This document shows, in pieces, positions 41,469 through 52,389 of a stretch of DNA of 64,000 nt (positions are counted from its first letter, which is position 1; every line of letters starts with the position of its first letter). The notes beneath the pieces are model-generated. The model had not been told where the DNA came from, made no database searches, and was given only the letters and a program-made list of their open reading frames with translations. The DNA is from Clostridia bacterium (GTDB lineage Bacteria; Bacillota_A; Clostridia; Oscillospirales; CAG-272). The position numbers were made by a program, and so were the translations under genes. Where the stretch lies: positions 1-64,000 of the forward strand of contig JAFVXC010000009.1 in NCBI GenBank assembly GCA_017501345.1, read 5' to 3'.

Positions 41469-42974
41469 ATGAGACCCGAGGATTTATTCGACCGCATCGG
41501 AGACGCGGACGACGCGTACGTAGCCGATGCGAGGCATAAAAAGAAAAAACGCCCGTGGATCCCCGTATCGGCGGTTGCCGCCGCGCTCGCTCTTGTGATC
41601 CTTATTTGCGCATTCCTTCAGCCGTGGAACGGAGGATCCCCGTTTTCCGAAACCACGGGGCGGTATACGCAGAACCCGATAGACCCCAATCTTCGATATG
41701 ACTCTGTGCTCCTTGCCCCGTTTACGCTTATGGCGAGAGGATATCCCGCGATGGCGCAGTATCCATCGGAAGATTCACTCGTTGAAAATTACGAGAAGTG
41801 GTCGGAGGATTACGACGTGTGGTGGCAGGAGAGACGCGCACAGAAAGAAGCGTTTCGGTCGCTCGAAAGCCTTCCGACGGCGTTTTTCAAATCCTTGACC
41901 CGCACGATGCTCGGTGAAGCCGAAGGGGCGAACGTGCTTTGCTCGCCCGTGAATATTTATATGGCGCTGGCGATGCTCGCTGAGACGGTCGAGGGAGAGA
42001 GCAGACGAGAGATCCTCGATGTGCTCGGGGAAGAGAGCATTGAATCGCTCCGCATAACGGCGGGGGCGATCTGGAACGCGCATTACTGCGACGATGGTGC
42101 AGTAACAAGCATTCTCGCGTCGTCGGTGTGGCTCGACAAGGATATTTCCTACGTTACGGAAACGGTAGAGCGGATCGCGGAGCTGTATTACGCATCCTCC
42201 TTCCAAGGAGAAATGGGCTCGGAGGAGTATAACGAGGCGCTTCGTGCTTGGATCAATACGCAGACGGGAGGCATTCTTTCAGAGGGGCTGGAGTCGCTCG
42301 AAATGTACCCCGAGACGGTATTTGCGCTTGCCACGACGGTTTATTATACCGCAAGATGGCAGCACGTGTTTGAAGAGGCGGAAAACGATCAGCGTGTTTT
42401 CCACGGTGCTTCGGGTGACGTACTAAGCGACTATATGAACCGTGTATCATTCGGGCAGTATTATTGGGGTGAAGAATACTCCGCGATCTCCCTCCCCTTT
42501 GCGGAGGGCGGCTCAATGTATTTCGTTTTGCCCGATGAGGGGAAAACGGTCGACGACGTGCTTATGGGAAGTGATCTTTATGAGCTGCTTGAACAGCAGA
42601 GCCTCTCTGAAAAGGCGCAGCACTGCAAGATCACGATGCATATTCCCAAGTTTGACGTTTCCTCGCAAAGAGAGCTTTCGTCCGTGATCCAAGAAATGGG
42701 CGTAACGTCGGTGTTCTCTTCACACAGTGCGGATTTTTCACCTCTCTTTGGTGAAGGCTCGGGCGGCGTTGCGCTCAGTGAGGTGCAACACGGTGTGCGC
42801 GTTGCGATCGACGAGGAGGGCGTTGTGGCGGCGGCATATACGGTTATGCTTGACGCGGGCTCTGCGGCGCCGCAGGACGAGGTCGAATTCACTGTTGACC
42901 GTCCGTTTCTCTTTGTCATTACCTCCGAGGTCGGGCTACCGCTTTTCGTCGGGGTCGTGAATAACCTGAAATAA
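41469..42974 (+). CDS. Membrane-anchored serpin with anti-sigma-like N-terminus
   Basis: 501 residues from the ATG at 41469 (GGAGG upstream). Residues 1-30 are cytoplasmic (MRPEDLFDRIGDADDAYVAD, then KKKKRPW), like the short N-termini of clostridial ECF-partner proteins. A membrane helix spans about 31-51. The rest, about 370 residues from 125 on, is an extracellular serpin: CSPVNIYMALAMLAE, VLCSPV breach, and at the end DRPFLFVITSEVGLPLFVGVV. The reactive-centre loop (about 449-474) has an inhibitory hinge, EEGVVAAAYT, followed by small and hydrophobic residues, so an elastase- or subtilisin-like target is plausible. Serpins are suicide inhibitors of serine proteases; joining one to a sigma partner is unusual. 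Confidence 0.85.
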   Translation: MRPEDLFDRIGDADDAYVADARHKKKKRPWIPVSAVAAALALVILICAFLQPWNGGSPFSETTGRYTQNPIDPNLRYDSVLLAPFTLMARGYPAMAQYPSEDSLVENYEKWSEDYDVWWQERRAQKEAFRSLESLPTAFFKSLTRTMLGEAEGANVLCSPVNIYMALAMLAETVEGESRREILDVLGEESIESLRITAGAIWNAHYCDDGAVTSILASSVWLDKDISYVTETVERIAELYYASSFQGEMGSEEYNEALRAWINTQTGGILSEGLESLEMYPETVFALATTVYYTARWQHVFEEAENDQRVFHGASGDVLSDYMNRVSFGQYYWGEEYSAISLPFAEGGSMYFVLPDEGKTVDDVLMGSDLYELLEQQSLSEKAQHCKITMHIPKFDVSSQRELSSVIQEMGVTSVFSSHSADFSPLFGEGSGGVALSEVQHGVRVAIDEEGVVAAAYTVMLDAGSAAPQDEVEFTVDRPFLFVITSEVGLPLFVGVVNNLK

Positions 42975-42985
42975 TCAGATCAAGC

Positions 42986-43016
42986 AAAAAATCGGCTGAA
43001 TTTCAGCCGATTTTTT
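42986..43016. terminator. Terminator between the serpin gene and ridA
   Basis: AAAAAATCGGCTGAA pairs with TTCAGCCGATTTTTT around a tiny loop. It has an A run on one side and a T run on the other, so it works for both converging units. Confidence 0.9.
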
Positions 43017-43033
43017 GTTTGGTTCAAATGCGA

Positions 43034-43411
43034 TCAATCAACGAGAGCAATGACCTCGACCTCGACGAGTGCGCCCTTGGGGAGATCCTTTACCGCAACG
43101 CAGGAGCGTGCGGGCTTCGATGAAAAATACTTGCCGTAGATGCCGTTGAAGACTGCGAAATCCTTGATATCCGCGAGGAAGCAGGTGGTCTTTACCGCCT
43201 TATCAAAGGACGAGCCTGCCGCCGCGAGGACTGCCGCGAGATTCTGCATGACCTGCTCGGTCTGACCTTCGATGTCTGTGGCGACAATGTCGCCGACCTT
43301 CGGGTCGATCGCGATCTGACCCGAGGTGTAGAGAATGCCGTTTGCGACGACTGCCTGCGAGTAAGGGCCGATCGCCGCAGGTGCTTTATCGGTTGCGATT
43401 TTGTTCATCAT
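43034..43411 (-). CDS. ridA: 2-iminobutanoate/2-iminopropanoate deaminase RidA
   Basis: 125 residues, a typical YjgF/RidA trimer subunit. Conserved parts: IGPYSQAVVANGILYTSGQIAIDP, the enamine-binding Arg in PARSCVAVKDLPKGALVEVEVIA. It hydrolyses the reactive 2-aminoacrylate and 2-aminocrotonate released by PLP enzymes such as threonine dehydratase, whose gene lies 24 bp upstream. It is the last gene of the branched-chain operon. Confidence 0.95.
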   Translation of the reverse strand: MMNKIATDKAPAAIGPYSQAVVANGILYTSGQIAIDPKVGDIVATDIEGQTEQVMQNLAAVLAAAGSSFDKAVKTTCFLADIKDFAVFNGIYGKYFSSKPARSCVAVKDLPKGALVEVEVIALVD

Positions 43412-43435
43412 ATCAAAAAACCTCTTTTCTATGTA

Positions 43436-44629
43436 TTACAGCAGCTTGAATTCTGCCTCGACGAGAGCTGCCTTGATCTCCTCGATGTGTTCGAAGTTCC
43501 TCGTTTCAAGCACAATGCGGAGATAACAGCCGTTGACGTCCGAGCCTGCCTCGGCACGCTCGTGGTGCACCGAAATGACGTTGCCGCCGAGATCAGCGAT
43601 GATGCGCGAGACGTTTTTGAGCTGACCGGGCTTATCGACGAGCTCGATCATAAGCTGGCAGGTTCTGCCCGACATCAGAAGACCTCTCTTGATGACGCGG
43701 TCGAGGATCGTTACGTCGATGTTGCCGCCCGAGAGGACGCAAACGACCTTCTTACCCTTAAGGTCGATCTTGCCGAACATCGCCGCCGCGACCGATACGG
43801 CACCCGCGCCCTCGGTGACGAGCTTCTGCTGCTCCATCAGGGCGAGGATCGCCGCCGCGATCTCGTCGTCGGTGACGGTTACGATTTCGTCGACGTATTT
43901 TTCACAGATCTCGTACGTGAGAGAACCGGGCTTTTTGACCGCGATGCCGTCCGCAATGGTCGAGACCCGCGGAAGCTCCTCGATCTGGTGATCGTGTACC
44001 GAGTTGTACATCGACGGAGCACCCGCCGCCTGCACGCCGTAAACCTTGACGTTCGGATTGATCGTTTTCAGGGTGTACGCAATGCCCGAGATCAGTCCGC
44101 CGCCGCCGATCGGAACGATCACGGCATCCATCTCGGGAACCTGCTCGGCAAGCTCAAGGGCGATCGTGCCCTGACCTGCGATCACGTCCTCGTCGTCAAA
44201 GGGATGGATGAAGGAGTAGCCCATCTCGTCACGGAGCTCGAGCGCCCTTCTGTAAGCGTCGTCGTAAACGCCCTCAACGAGGCAGACCTCTGCGCCGTAG
44301 CTCTTGGTCGCCTCAACCTTCGAGATCGGTGCGCCGTCGGGGAGACAGATCACAGCCTTGATGCCGTTTTTCTGTGCGGCGAGCGCAACGCCCTGTGCGT
44401 GGTTGCCCGCCGAGCAGGCGATGACTCCGCGCGCCTTCTCCTCGTCCGTGAGACGGGACATTTTATAGTAGGAGCCGCGCACCTTGAAGGACCCCGTGAC
44501 CTGCAGGTTTTCGGTTTTCAGATAGATCTCCGCATCGGTGCGGATCTTCGGGGCGTAGATCACGTCGGTCTTTCGGATGACGTTTTTCAGCGCGTAGCTC
44601 GCGCGATATACACTGTCAAGAGTAAGCAT
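43436..44629 (-). CDS. ilvA: Threonine ammonia-lyase (dehydratase) with ACT domain
   Basis: 397 residues. A fold-II PLP domain with the lysine of GSFKVRGSYYK (Lys49), the SAGNHAQGVA substrate loop and the GGGGLISG phosphate loop, then one C-terminal ACT-like regulatory domain (about 320-397: TCQLMIELVDKPGQLKNV). It deaminates threonine to 2-oxobutanoate, the first step to isoleucine. Its length matches the single-ACT form and not the 500-residue E. coli IlvA; the operon context argues for the biosynthetic role. Confidence 0.93.
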   Translation of the reverse strand: MLTLDSVYRASYALKNVIRKTDVIYAPKIRTDAEIYLKTENLQVTGSFKVRGSYYKMSRLTDEEKARGVIACSAGNHAQGVALAAQKNGIKAVICLPDGAPISKVEATKSYGAEVCLVEGVYDDAYRRALELRDEMGYSFIHPFDDEDVIAGQGTIALELAEQVPEMDAVIVPIGGGGLISGIAYTLKTINPNVKVYGVQAAGAPSMYNSVHDHQIEELPRVSTIADGIAVKKPGSLTYEICEKYVDEIVTVTDDEIAAAILALMEQQKLVTEGAGAVSVAAAMFGKIDLKGKKVVCVLSGGNIDVTILDRVIKRGLLMSGRTCQLMIELVDKPGQLKNVSRIIADLGGNVISVHHERAEAGSDVNGCYLRIVLETRNFEHIEEIKAALVEAEFKLL

Positions 44630-44643
44630 AACTATAACCTTTC

Positions 44644-45834
44644 TTAAAGCAAGCTTTCAATGAACTGCTCGGCACATCTTGCCGAACGGTAGCCGCGGCG
44701 AAGTGCGAAGGCCTCCGCGTCGATCTTCAGCTGCTCGGGATCGTATGAGAGATGATATTTTTCGGCAAGCTCGAAAATGATCTCGAGATACAGTGCCTTA
44801 TTGGGCTTTTCAAAGCGAACCGTGAGTCCGAAGCGCTCTGAGAGCGACAGTGTTTCCTGTACGGTGTCGTTGCGATGCAGATCGTCGCCGCTGTCGCGGT
44901 CGGAGAAGGACTCCTTCACGATGTGACGGCGGTTCGACGTTGCGTAGATCACGGCGTTCTTTGCCTTTGCCGATGCCGACCCCTCGAGCGCAGCCTTCAG
45001 CATACTGAAGTTGTCGTCGTTCTGAAGGAAGGAGAGATCGTCGATGAAAATAATGAAGTGCAGGGGATTGCCGCTGATCTTGCCCATCACGTAGGGGAGG
45101 TAGGAGAGCTGATCCTTACGCACCTCAATGAGGCGGAGGCCCTTATCGTAGAAGGCATTTGCGACCGCCTTGACTGTCGAGGATTTGCCCGTACCCGCGT
45201 CGCCGTAAAGAAGCGCGTTTGCCGCAGGCTTGCCCGACAGAAACGCCTCGGTGTTATCGAGGATCTTTTTCCGTTCGTCCTCGTATCCGACGAAGGAGTC
45301 GAGGGAGATCGCATCGGCACTGATGATCGGCTCGATCTCGTGCTCGTCCGACAGACGGAACATTCCGTACGAGGAAAAGATACCGTAGCCGTAGGTCTCG
45401 ATCGATTCTACGCGCGCGTCGTACGCCGCGCGAAGTCCCGATGCGTCACCGACGCGATAGGCGGGCATATAGCCCGAGTACTGGAGATCGTCGCGGAAGT
45501 CATCCATCGTGAGGGAGGAGAACTCGGCAAGCGCCTCGAGCTCTGCGTCGACCGTGGCGGAAAGATACTTGTCGATCTTGCGACCGTGAGCACAATGGGT
45601 AACGTATACGTTTTCATCCTCAAATACGAGCTTGCGGACCGCCGACGTAAGATTGCCGCCGAGGCGGTAGATCTCTCCGACGAATTCTCCGTAGGCACTG
45701 AGCCTCAGGGGCTCCTCGCGCGAGGAGGTGATGCGGTTGTATTCGATAAATTTCTGCATCAGGGGATGCTTCAGAACGCCGCGGAAAACGCTGAAAGCGC
45801 AGAAGCTGTAATAAATTTCGCGAACGCGTGACAT
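44644..45834 (-). CDS. DUF815-type AAA ATPase
   Basis: 396 residues. An N-terminal helical domain of about 170 residues precedes an AAA core with Walker A YGDAGTGKSS (Gly211-Ser218), Walker B FIIFIDDLSF (about 257-266), sensor 1 YATSN, and the RRHIV...FGLTVRFEKP segment with an arginine finger-like region. This is the DUF815 family, cytoplasmic ATPases of unknown function. It lies 9 bp after leuB and 14 bp before ilvA, so it is transcribed with the branched-chain amino acid genes, though it has no known step in the pathway. Confidence 0.88.
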   Translation of the reverse strand: MSRVREIYYSFCAFSVFRGVLKHPLMQKFIEYNRITSSREEPLRLSAYGEFVGEIYRLGGNLTSAVRKLVFEDENVYVTHCAHGRKIDKYLSATVDAELEALAEFSSLTMDDFRDDLQYSGYMPAYRVGDASGLRAAYDARVESIETYGYGIFSSYGMFRLSDEHEIEPIISADAISLDSFVGYEDERKKILDNTEAFLSGKPAANALLYGDAGTGKSSTVKAVANAFYDKGLRLIEVRKDQLSYLPYVMGKISGNPLHFIIFIDDLSFLQNDDNFSMLKAALEGSASAKAKNAVIYATSNRRHIVKESFSDRDSGDDLHRNDTVQETLSLSERFGLTVRFEKPNKALYLEIIFELAEKYHLSYDPEQLKIDAEAFALRRGYRSARCAEQFIESLL

Positions 45835-45843
45835 ACGTACCTC

Positions 45844-46911
45844 TTAAATATGACGGATGATTTCGTCGGTGATCTCCTCGGTCGAGAGGAAGGGAGCGCC
45901 GTGGGAAAGATCGGCGGTGCGAAGTCCGGCTTCAAGCACCGTGTCGACCGCAGAAACGATCGCGTCGGATTCCTTCGAGAGACCGAAGGAATAAAGGAGC
46001 ATCATAGCGCCCGAGAGGATGGTTGCGATCGGGTTTGCGACGTGCTTGCCCGCAATGTCGGGGGCAGAGCCGTGGATCGGCTCGTAAAGCCCTCTTGTGC
46101 TGTCGCCGAGCGATGCAGAGGGGAGCATACCGATCGAGCCCGTGATCTGCGATGCCTCGTCCGAGAGGATGTCGCCGAACATATTCGACGTCACGATAAC
46201 GTCAAACTGCGCGGGATTCCGGACGAGCTGCATTGCTGCGTTGTCGACGAGCATATCCGACAGCTCAACGTCGGGGTATTCCTCCGCGATCTCGTGCATA
46301 ATCTTACGCCAGAGACGCGAGGTATCAAGAACGTTTGCCTTATCGATGCTGCAAAGGCGCTTATTACGCTTTCTTGCGGTCTCGAACGCAACGCGTGCGA
46401 TGCGCTCGATTTCCATACGGCTGTAGCACTCTGTGTCATACGCCTCCTCGCCGTACTTACCCGTACGGTAGCCGCGCTCACCAAAGTAGATGCCGCCCGT
46501 CAGCTCTCGGACGATCATAATATCAAAGCCGTTTTCGACGATGTCCGCGCGAAGGGGACAGTCGTCCTTCAGGGCAGGGTAAAGCTTTGCGGGACGGAGA
46601 TTTGTGAAGAGTCCCATCGCCGAGCGAATGCCGAGCAGTGCCTTTTCGGGGCGAAGATTTCCGGGGAGCGTATCCCATTTCGGACCGCCGACCGCACCGA
46701 GTAGAACGCTGTCGGATGCGAGACAGCCGTCGACCGTTTCCTTCGGGAGGGGCTCGCCGCAGGCGTCGATTGCTGCGCCGCCGATCAGGTAGGGGGTGAA
46801 TGCAAACGTATGTCCGTATTTTTCGCCGACGGCGTTCAGCACGCGGACGGCGCTATTCACGATCTCGGGACCGATGCCGTCGCCGCGGAGAAGTGCGATA
46901 TTGTAGTTCAT
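45844..46911 (-). CDS. leuB: 3-isopropylmalate dehydrogenase
   Basis: 355 residues. GDGIGPEI at the start, the substrate arginines in [22 protein letters not shown] and [18 protein letters not shown] and the metal-binding DxxxD region ([25 protein letters not shown]) all fit LeuB. It oxidatively decarboxylates 3-isopropylmalate with NAD+. It lies 13 bp after leuD. Confidence 0.96.
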   Translation of the reverse strand: MNYNIALLRGDGIGPEIVNSAVRVLNAVGEKYGHTFAFTPYLIGGAAIDACGEPLPKETVDGCLASDSVLLGAVGGPKWDTLPGNLRPEKALLGIRSAMGLFTNLRPAKLYPALKDDCPLRADIVENGFDIMIVRELTGGIYFGERGYRTGKYGEEAYDTECYSRMEIERIARVAFETARKRNKRLCSIDKANVLDTSRLWRKIMHEIAEEYPDVELSDMLVDNAAMQLVRNPAQFDVIVTSNMFGDILSDEASQITGSIGMLPSASLGDSTRGLYEPIHGSAPDIAGKHVANPIATILSGAMMLLYSFGLSKESDAIVSAVDTVLEAGLRTADLSHGAPFLSTEEITDEIIRHI

Positions 46912-46924
46912 AGCCTTCCTCCTT

Positions 46925-47419
46925 TTATGCGAGCTCGCCCGATTTGATCGCCTCGACGAGTCCGCCCGCTGCGATGATGCTCTGGATGAAGGGCGGGAAG
47001 GGCTGTGTTTCGAAGGATTCGCCCGTCGTACGGTTGTAGATCACACCTGCGTCAAGATCGGCTTCGACTGTGTCGCCCTCGGAGATGCGGTCGACCGCAT
47101 CGGGGCATTCGAGGATCGCAAGCCCGATATTGATCGAGTTGCGGTAGAAGATGCGTGCAAAGCTCTTCGCGATAACGAGGGAGATGCCGCTCTCCTTGAT
47201 TGCGATCGGAGCGTGCTCGCGGGACGAGCCACAGCCGAAGTTTGCGCCTGCGATGATCATATCGCCCGGAGCGATCTTCTTGTGGAAGTCCTTGTCGATG
47301 TCCTCCATACAGTGGGAGGCGAGCTCCTTTTTATCAATGGTATTGAGATGTCTTGCGGGGATGATGACGTCGGTGTCGACGTTGTCCCCGTACTTGACGG
47401 TTTTTCCGGTAAATTTCAT
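46925..47419 (-). CDS. leuD: 3-isopropylmalate dehydratase small subunit
   Basis: 164 residues from the ATG at 47419; the open frame extends 65 codons further upstream but only into the palindromic repeat. Swivel-domain motifs: [40 protein letters not shown]. It pairs with LeuC to isomerise 2-isopropylmalate to 3-isopropylmalate. No strong ribosome binding site is seen (GAGGACAAAAACCT). Confidence 0.95.
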   Translation of the reverse strand: MKFTGKTVKYGDNVDTDVIIPARHLNTIDKKELASHCMEDIDKDFHKKIAPGDMIIAGANFGCGSSREHAPIAIKESGISLVIAKSFARIFYRNSINIGLAILECPDAVDRISEGDTVEADLDAGVIYNRTTGESFETQPFPPFIQSIIAAGGLVEAIKSGELA

Positions 47420-47617
47420 AGGTTTTTGTCCTCTGTTATGATATTTCGAGGCACTGCCTCGAGCTCCGTTCGGAGGGACTTCTTTCGAGAAGTCTTCCCG
47501 AAACCCCTTCAAGAACTCGAAAAATATTTTCCGGAAAGATTCTTGAAGATTCTTAAGAAACTTCTTGCAAGAAGTTTCTTGAGCGGGGTCAAGGGGCAGA
47601 GCCCCTTCATTCATTCG
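47420..47617. repeat. Transcribed palindrome cluster between leuC and leuD
   Basis: A series of inverted repeats: GAGGCA/TGCCTC, ACTTCT/AGAAGT, CTTCAAGAA/TTCTTGAAG, a perfect 22-base palindrome at 47557-47578 (arms GAAACTTCTTG and CAAGAAGTTTC) and GGGG...CCCC. It shares the palindrome and GGGG/CCCC hairpin with 8430-8475. It has no separate coding content and sits inside an operon. Confidence 0.7.
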
Positions 47618-48877
47618 TCACACCTTGTTCGGGTCTGCGATCCTGCCTGCGATTGCGGAAGCGGCGGCAACTGCGGGAGAAGCGAGGTAGACCTCGGATT
47701 TGACGTCCCCCATTCTGCCGACGAAATTGCGGTTCGTGGTCGCAACGGCGCGCTCGCCTGCCGCGAGGATGCCCATATGACCGCCGAGACAGGGGCCACA
47801 GGTCGGGGTCGAGACGACGCATCCTGCCTCGATAAAGGTCTTGAGGATGCCGCTGTCGAGTGCCTTCAGATAGATATCCTGTGTTGCGGGAATGATAATG
47901 GCACGAACGTGACGCGCGATCTTTTTGCCCTTCAGGATCGAAGCCGCCTCCTCAAGATCCTTGTAGTGACCGTTCGTGCAGGAGCCGATCACGACCTGAT
48001 CGATGCGAACGTCGCCGATCTCATCGAAGGTCTTCGTGTTCTCGGGAAGATGGGGGAAGGCGACCGTCGAGCGGATCTCGGAGAGATCGATCTCGTAGGT
48101 CTCGTCATATTCTGCGTCGGGATCTGCCGTAAAGACCTTGAATTCCTTGTCGGTACGCTCCTTCACGTATGCGACCGTCTCGTCGTCGACCTCGAAAATG
48201 CCATTCTTCGCGCCTGCCTCGATCGCCATATTGGAGATCGTCAGACGGTCGTAGATCGAAAGCGCCGAAACACCCTCGCCCGTGAACTCCATCGACTTGT
48301 AGAGCGCGCCGTCCACACCGATCTTGCCGATGATGTGAAGGATCACGTCCTTGCCCGATACGTATTTTCTGAGCTTGCCTTTAAGGACAAATCTGATCGC
48401 CGAGGGGACCTTGAACCACGCCTTACCCGTTGCCATACCGCACGCCATATCGGTCGAGCCGACACCGGTTGAGAATGCGCCGAGCGCACCGTAAGTACAG
48501 GTGTGAGAGTCCGCGCCGATCACGACGTCGCCGGGGACAACGAGCCCCTTTTCGGGGAGAAGGGCGTGCTCGATGCCCATTCTGCCGACGTCGTAGAAGT
48601 GCGTGACCTCGTGGTCATTGCAGAAGTCGCGGCACATTTTGCACTGTACCGCTGCCTTGATGTCCTTGTTTGGTGCGAAATGGTCCATAACCATCGTCAC
48701 CTTATCCTTGTCGTAGACCTCCTTCGCGCCGATTCGCTCAAATTCGCGGATCGCAACGGGGGAGGTAATATCGTTACCCAGCACGCGGTCGAGCTCGACG
48801 AGGATCAGCTGTCCTGCCTCTACACGGTCGAGTCCTGCACGGTTTGCCAGGATCTTTTGCGTCATTGTCATTGACAT
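47618..48877 (-). CDS. leuC: 3-isopropylmalate dehydratase large subunit
   Basis: 419 residues, the short archaeal/clostridial form that takes LeuD as a separate chain. The [4Fe-4S] cysteines are in VIGSCTNG and in [22 protein letters not shown] is the other aconitase signature. It starts 29 bp after ilvD. The gap to leuD is filled by the palindromic repeat, yet no terminator with a proper T run is evident. Confidence 0.95.
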   Translation of the reverse strand: MSMTMTQKILANRAGLDRVEAGQLILVELDRVLGNDITSPVAIREFERIGAKEVYDKDKVTMVMDHFAPNKDIKAAVQCKMCRDFCNDHEVTHFYDVGRMGIEHALLPEKGLVVPGDVVIGADSHTCTYGALGAFSTGVGSTDMACGMATGKAWFKVPSAIRFVLKGKLRKYVSGKDVILHIIGKIGVDGALYKSMEFTGEGVSALSIYDRLTISNMAIEAGAKNGIFEVDDETVAYVKERTDKEFKVFTADPDAEYDETYEIDLSEIRSTVAFPHLPENTKTFDEIGDVRIDQVVIGSCTNGHYKDLEEAASILKGKKIARHVRAIIIPATQDIYLKALDSGILKTFIEAGCVVSTPTCGPCLGGHMGILAAGERAVATTNRNFVGRMGDVKSEVYLASPAVAAASAIAGRIADPNKV

Positions 48878-48906
48878 AGCTTTCGTTTCCTTTATTCAGA
48901 TTAGGT

Positions 48907-50568
48907 TCAGTAGTTGATGATCGCGCCCTTATCGGCGGAGCTGACTGCGGCGGCGTAGCGGCGGAGATAGCCCGTGATGTTTTCCTTCTTCTTGATAGGC
49001 ATTTCTGCTTTTCTCTTTGCGAGCTCCTCGTCGGAGACCTTCAGCTCGATCCTGTATTCGGGAATGTTGATCGAAATGATGTCCCCGTCCTTTACGTATG
49101 CGATCGTTCCGCCGCTGACCGCCTCGGGAGAGACGTGACCGATTGACGCGCCGCGCGTTGCACCCGAGAAGCGTCCGTCAGTGATCAGCGCGACGTCCTT
49201 ATCAAGTCCCATACCCGCGATTGCGGAGGTGGGGGAGAGCATTTCACGCATACCTGGGCCGCCTGCGGGACCCTCGTAGCGGATGACGACGACGTCGCCC
49301 TTTACGATCTTACCGGCGTAGATCGCTGCGATCGCCTCCTCCTCGCTCTCGTAGACCTTTGCGGGACCCTCGTGCACGAGCATTTCGGAAGCGACTGCAC
49401 TGCGCTTCACGACGCATCCGTCAGGAGCGAGATTGCCGCGGAGAACCGCGATGCCACCTGTTCTGCTGAATGCGTTGTCGACCTTGCGGATGACCGTATC
49501 GTCGCGGTTTTCTGCGTCCGCGATGTTTTCACCGAGCGTTTTGCCCGTAACCGTCAAGACCGAGGTGTCGAGCAGTCCGAGCTCTGCGATCTCCTTCAAA
49601 ACGGCGTATACGCCGCCTGCCTCGTTCAGATCCTCCATATAGGTCGGACCTGCGGGAGCGAGGTGGCAAAGATTCGGGGTCTTTTCGCTGATGCGGTTGA
49701 CCTCGTCAAGCGAGAAGGGAACACCGCATTCGTTCGCGATCGCGGGAAGATGGAGCATACTGTTCGTCGAGCAGCCGAGCGCCATATCTGCGGTGATCGC
49801 ATTTCGGATCGCACCCTCAGTCATAATGTCGCGCGGACGGATATTCTTTCTGACAAGCTCCATTACCTGCATGCCGGCGTGCTTGGCAAGCTCAATGCGC
49901 GCGGAATACGCCGCCGGGATCGTTCCGTTTCCGCGGAGTCCCATACCGAGCACCTCGGTAAGGCAGTTCATCGAGTTTGCAGTGTACATACCCGAGCACG
50001 AGCCGCAGGAGGGGCAGGTCTTGCATTCGAATTCGTTCAGCTTCTCCTCGTCGATCTTGCCCGCTTTGTAGGCGCCGACCGCCTCGAACATACTCGAAAG
50101 GCTGGTCTTCTTGCCGCCGACGCGACCCGCAAGCATCGGACCGCCGCTGACGAAAACGGTGGGGATATTGAGACGTGCCGCCGCCATCAGGAGACCGGGC
50201 ACGTTCTTGTCACAGTTGGGGATCATCACAAGGCCGTCAAAGCCGTGAGCCATTACCATCGCCTCGGTCGAGTCGGCAATGAGATCTCTCGTGACGAGCG
50301 AATATTTCATACCGACGTGTCCCATTGCGATGCCATCGCAGACAGCGATCGCGGGGAAAACGATAGGCGTACCGCCCGTCATAGCAACACCGAGCTTGAC
50401 TGCCTCGGTGATCTTGTCGAGGTTCATATGACCGGGAACGATCTCGTTATATGAGCTGACGATTCCGATGAGCGGCCGCTGCTGCTCCTCCTCGGTGAGG
50501 CCGAGGGCGTGGTAGAGCGATCGGTGCGGCGCGTTTTGGAAGCCGTTTACGATTGTATCTTTTACCAT
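48907..50568 (-). CDS. ilvD: Dihydroxy-acid dehydratase
   Basis: 553 residues, full length. Cluster-binding cysteines in NCDKNVPG and [17 protein letters not shown]; the C-terminal [12 protein letters not shown] and [19 protein letters not shown] motifs are complete. It dehydrates dihydroxy acids to the 2-oxo acids of valine and isoleucine. AAGGATAATATT precedes its ATG. The 240-bp gap before it holds a palindromic element. Confidence 0.96.
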   Translation of the reverse strand: MVKDTIVNGFQNAPHRSLYHALGLTEEEQQRPLIGIVSSYNEIVPGHMNLDKITEAVKLGVAMTGGTPIVFPAIAVCDGIAMGHVGMKYSLVTRDLIADSTEAMVMAHGFDGLVMIPNCDKNVPGLLMAAARLNIPTVFVSGGPMLAGRVGGKKTSLSSMFEAVGAYKAGKIDEEKLNEFECKTCPSCGSCSGMYTANSMNCLTEVLGMGLRGNGTIPAAYSARIELAKHAGMQVMELVRKNIRPRDIMTEGAIRNAITADMALGCSTNSMLHLPAIANECGVPFSLDEVNRISEKTPNLCHLAPAGPTYMEDLNEAGGVYAVLKEIAELGLLDTSVLTVTGKTLGENIADAENRDDTVIRKVDNAFSRTGGIAVLRGNLAPDGCVVKRSAVASEMLVHEGPAKVYESEEEAIAAIYAGKIVKGDVVVIRYEGPAGGPGMREMLSPTSAIAGMGLDKDVALITDGRFSGATRGASIGHVSPEAVSGGTIAYVKDGDIISINIPEYRIELKVSDEELAKRKAEMPIKKKENITGYLRRYAAAVSSADKGAIINY

Positions 50569-50610
50569 AATATTATCCTTCTACAGGTTTCTTGTTATTT
50601 TCGCCGTAGG

Positions 50611-50726
50611 GGCGATTCACGAATTGCCCGACTGTCGGATTCCGCTTGCCGTTGCGGAAGAGCCGATTGCCGAGGCTGCTGCCCGGGCGCTGTCCGGCAA
50701 CTCGTGAACCACTCCTACGGAGTCGG
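50611..50726. repeat. Palindromic (REP-like) element between ilvC and ilvD
   Basis: The left end (from CGTAGGGGCGATTCACGAAT) and right end form imperfect inverted repeats of about 24 bp (20 match), around smaller palindromes (GCCGGAC-type and GGAAGAGCC). Its GTAGGGGCG terminus is the same as in the short element at 4184-4235. It has no ORF and is transcribed within the operon. Confidence 0.7.
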
Positions 50727-50808
50727 TTCTTTTTTGTACGTTCGTTCTGCGGATAGGCGAGGGGAAAGCCGTCGGTGTTACGCGACAGGCCTCCCCTTGC
50801 TGCCGTTA

Positions 50809-51873
<1,065 letters not shown>

Positions 51874-52386
51874 TTAATTTGTGCCCTTGGTGAGGAGCGA
51901 CGTGCTGCCGCGGTCAAGGGCTACGATGCCCGTGCGGCACATTTCAATGATGCCGTAGGGAAGCATCAGCTTCACGAAGGCATCAATCTTGGAGGGATCG
52001 CCCGTGAGCTCAATACACATCTCGTCGGTCGTGTAGTCAATGACCTTCGCGCGGTAGACGTCTACCGCAGACATCACGTCCCCTCTGCTTGCCGGATCGT
52101 TTTTGACCTTAATGAGCATCAGCTCTCTCGTGATCGAATCCTCCTCAAGCACCTCTACCTTTTTGACATTGTAGAGCTTGCGGAGCTGATTGATCAGCTG
52201 CTCTCTCGCGTATCCGTCTCCGCTGAGGCAGATCGTGATGCGTGAATACTCGGAGCTTTCAGTCTCGCCGACGGTGAGGGCGTCGATGTTGAAGCCGCGA
52301 CGGGTAAACATACTCGTAACGCGGGTCAGGACGCCGAACTGGTTGTCAACGTAGACTGCGATGACGAATTGATTTTTCTTCTTCAT
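51874..52386 (-). CDS. ilvN: Acetolactate synthase small (regulatory) subunit
   Basis: 170 residues, with an N-terminal ACT domain (VYVDNQFGVLTRVTSMFTRRGFNIDALTVG) that senses valine, and the C-terminal domain typical of IlvN/IlvH (ELTGDPSKIDAFVKLMLPYGIIEMCRTG). It activates IlvB and gives feedback inhibition. It starts 3 bp after the ilvB stop. Confidence 0.95.
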   Translation of the reverse strand: MKKKNQFVIAVYVDNQFGVLTRVTSMFTRRGFNIDALTVGETESSEYSRITICLSGDGYAREQLINQLRKLYNVKKVEVLEEDSITRELMLIKVKNDPASRGDVMSAVDVYRAKVIDYTTDEMCIELTGDPSKIDAFVKLMLPYGIIEMCRTGIVALDRGSTSLLTKGTN

Positions 52387-52389
52387 AAA

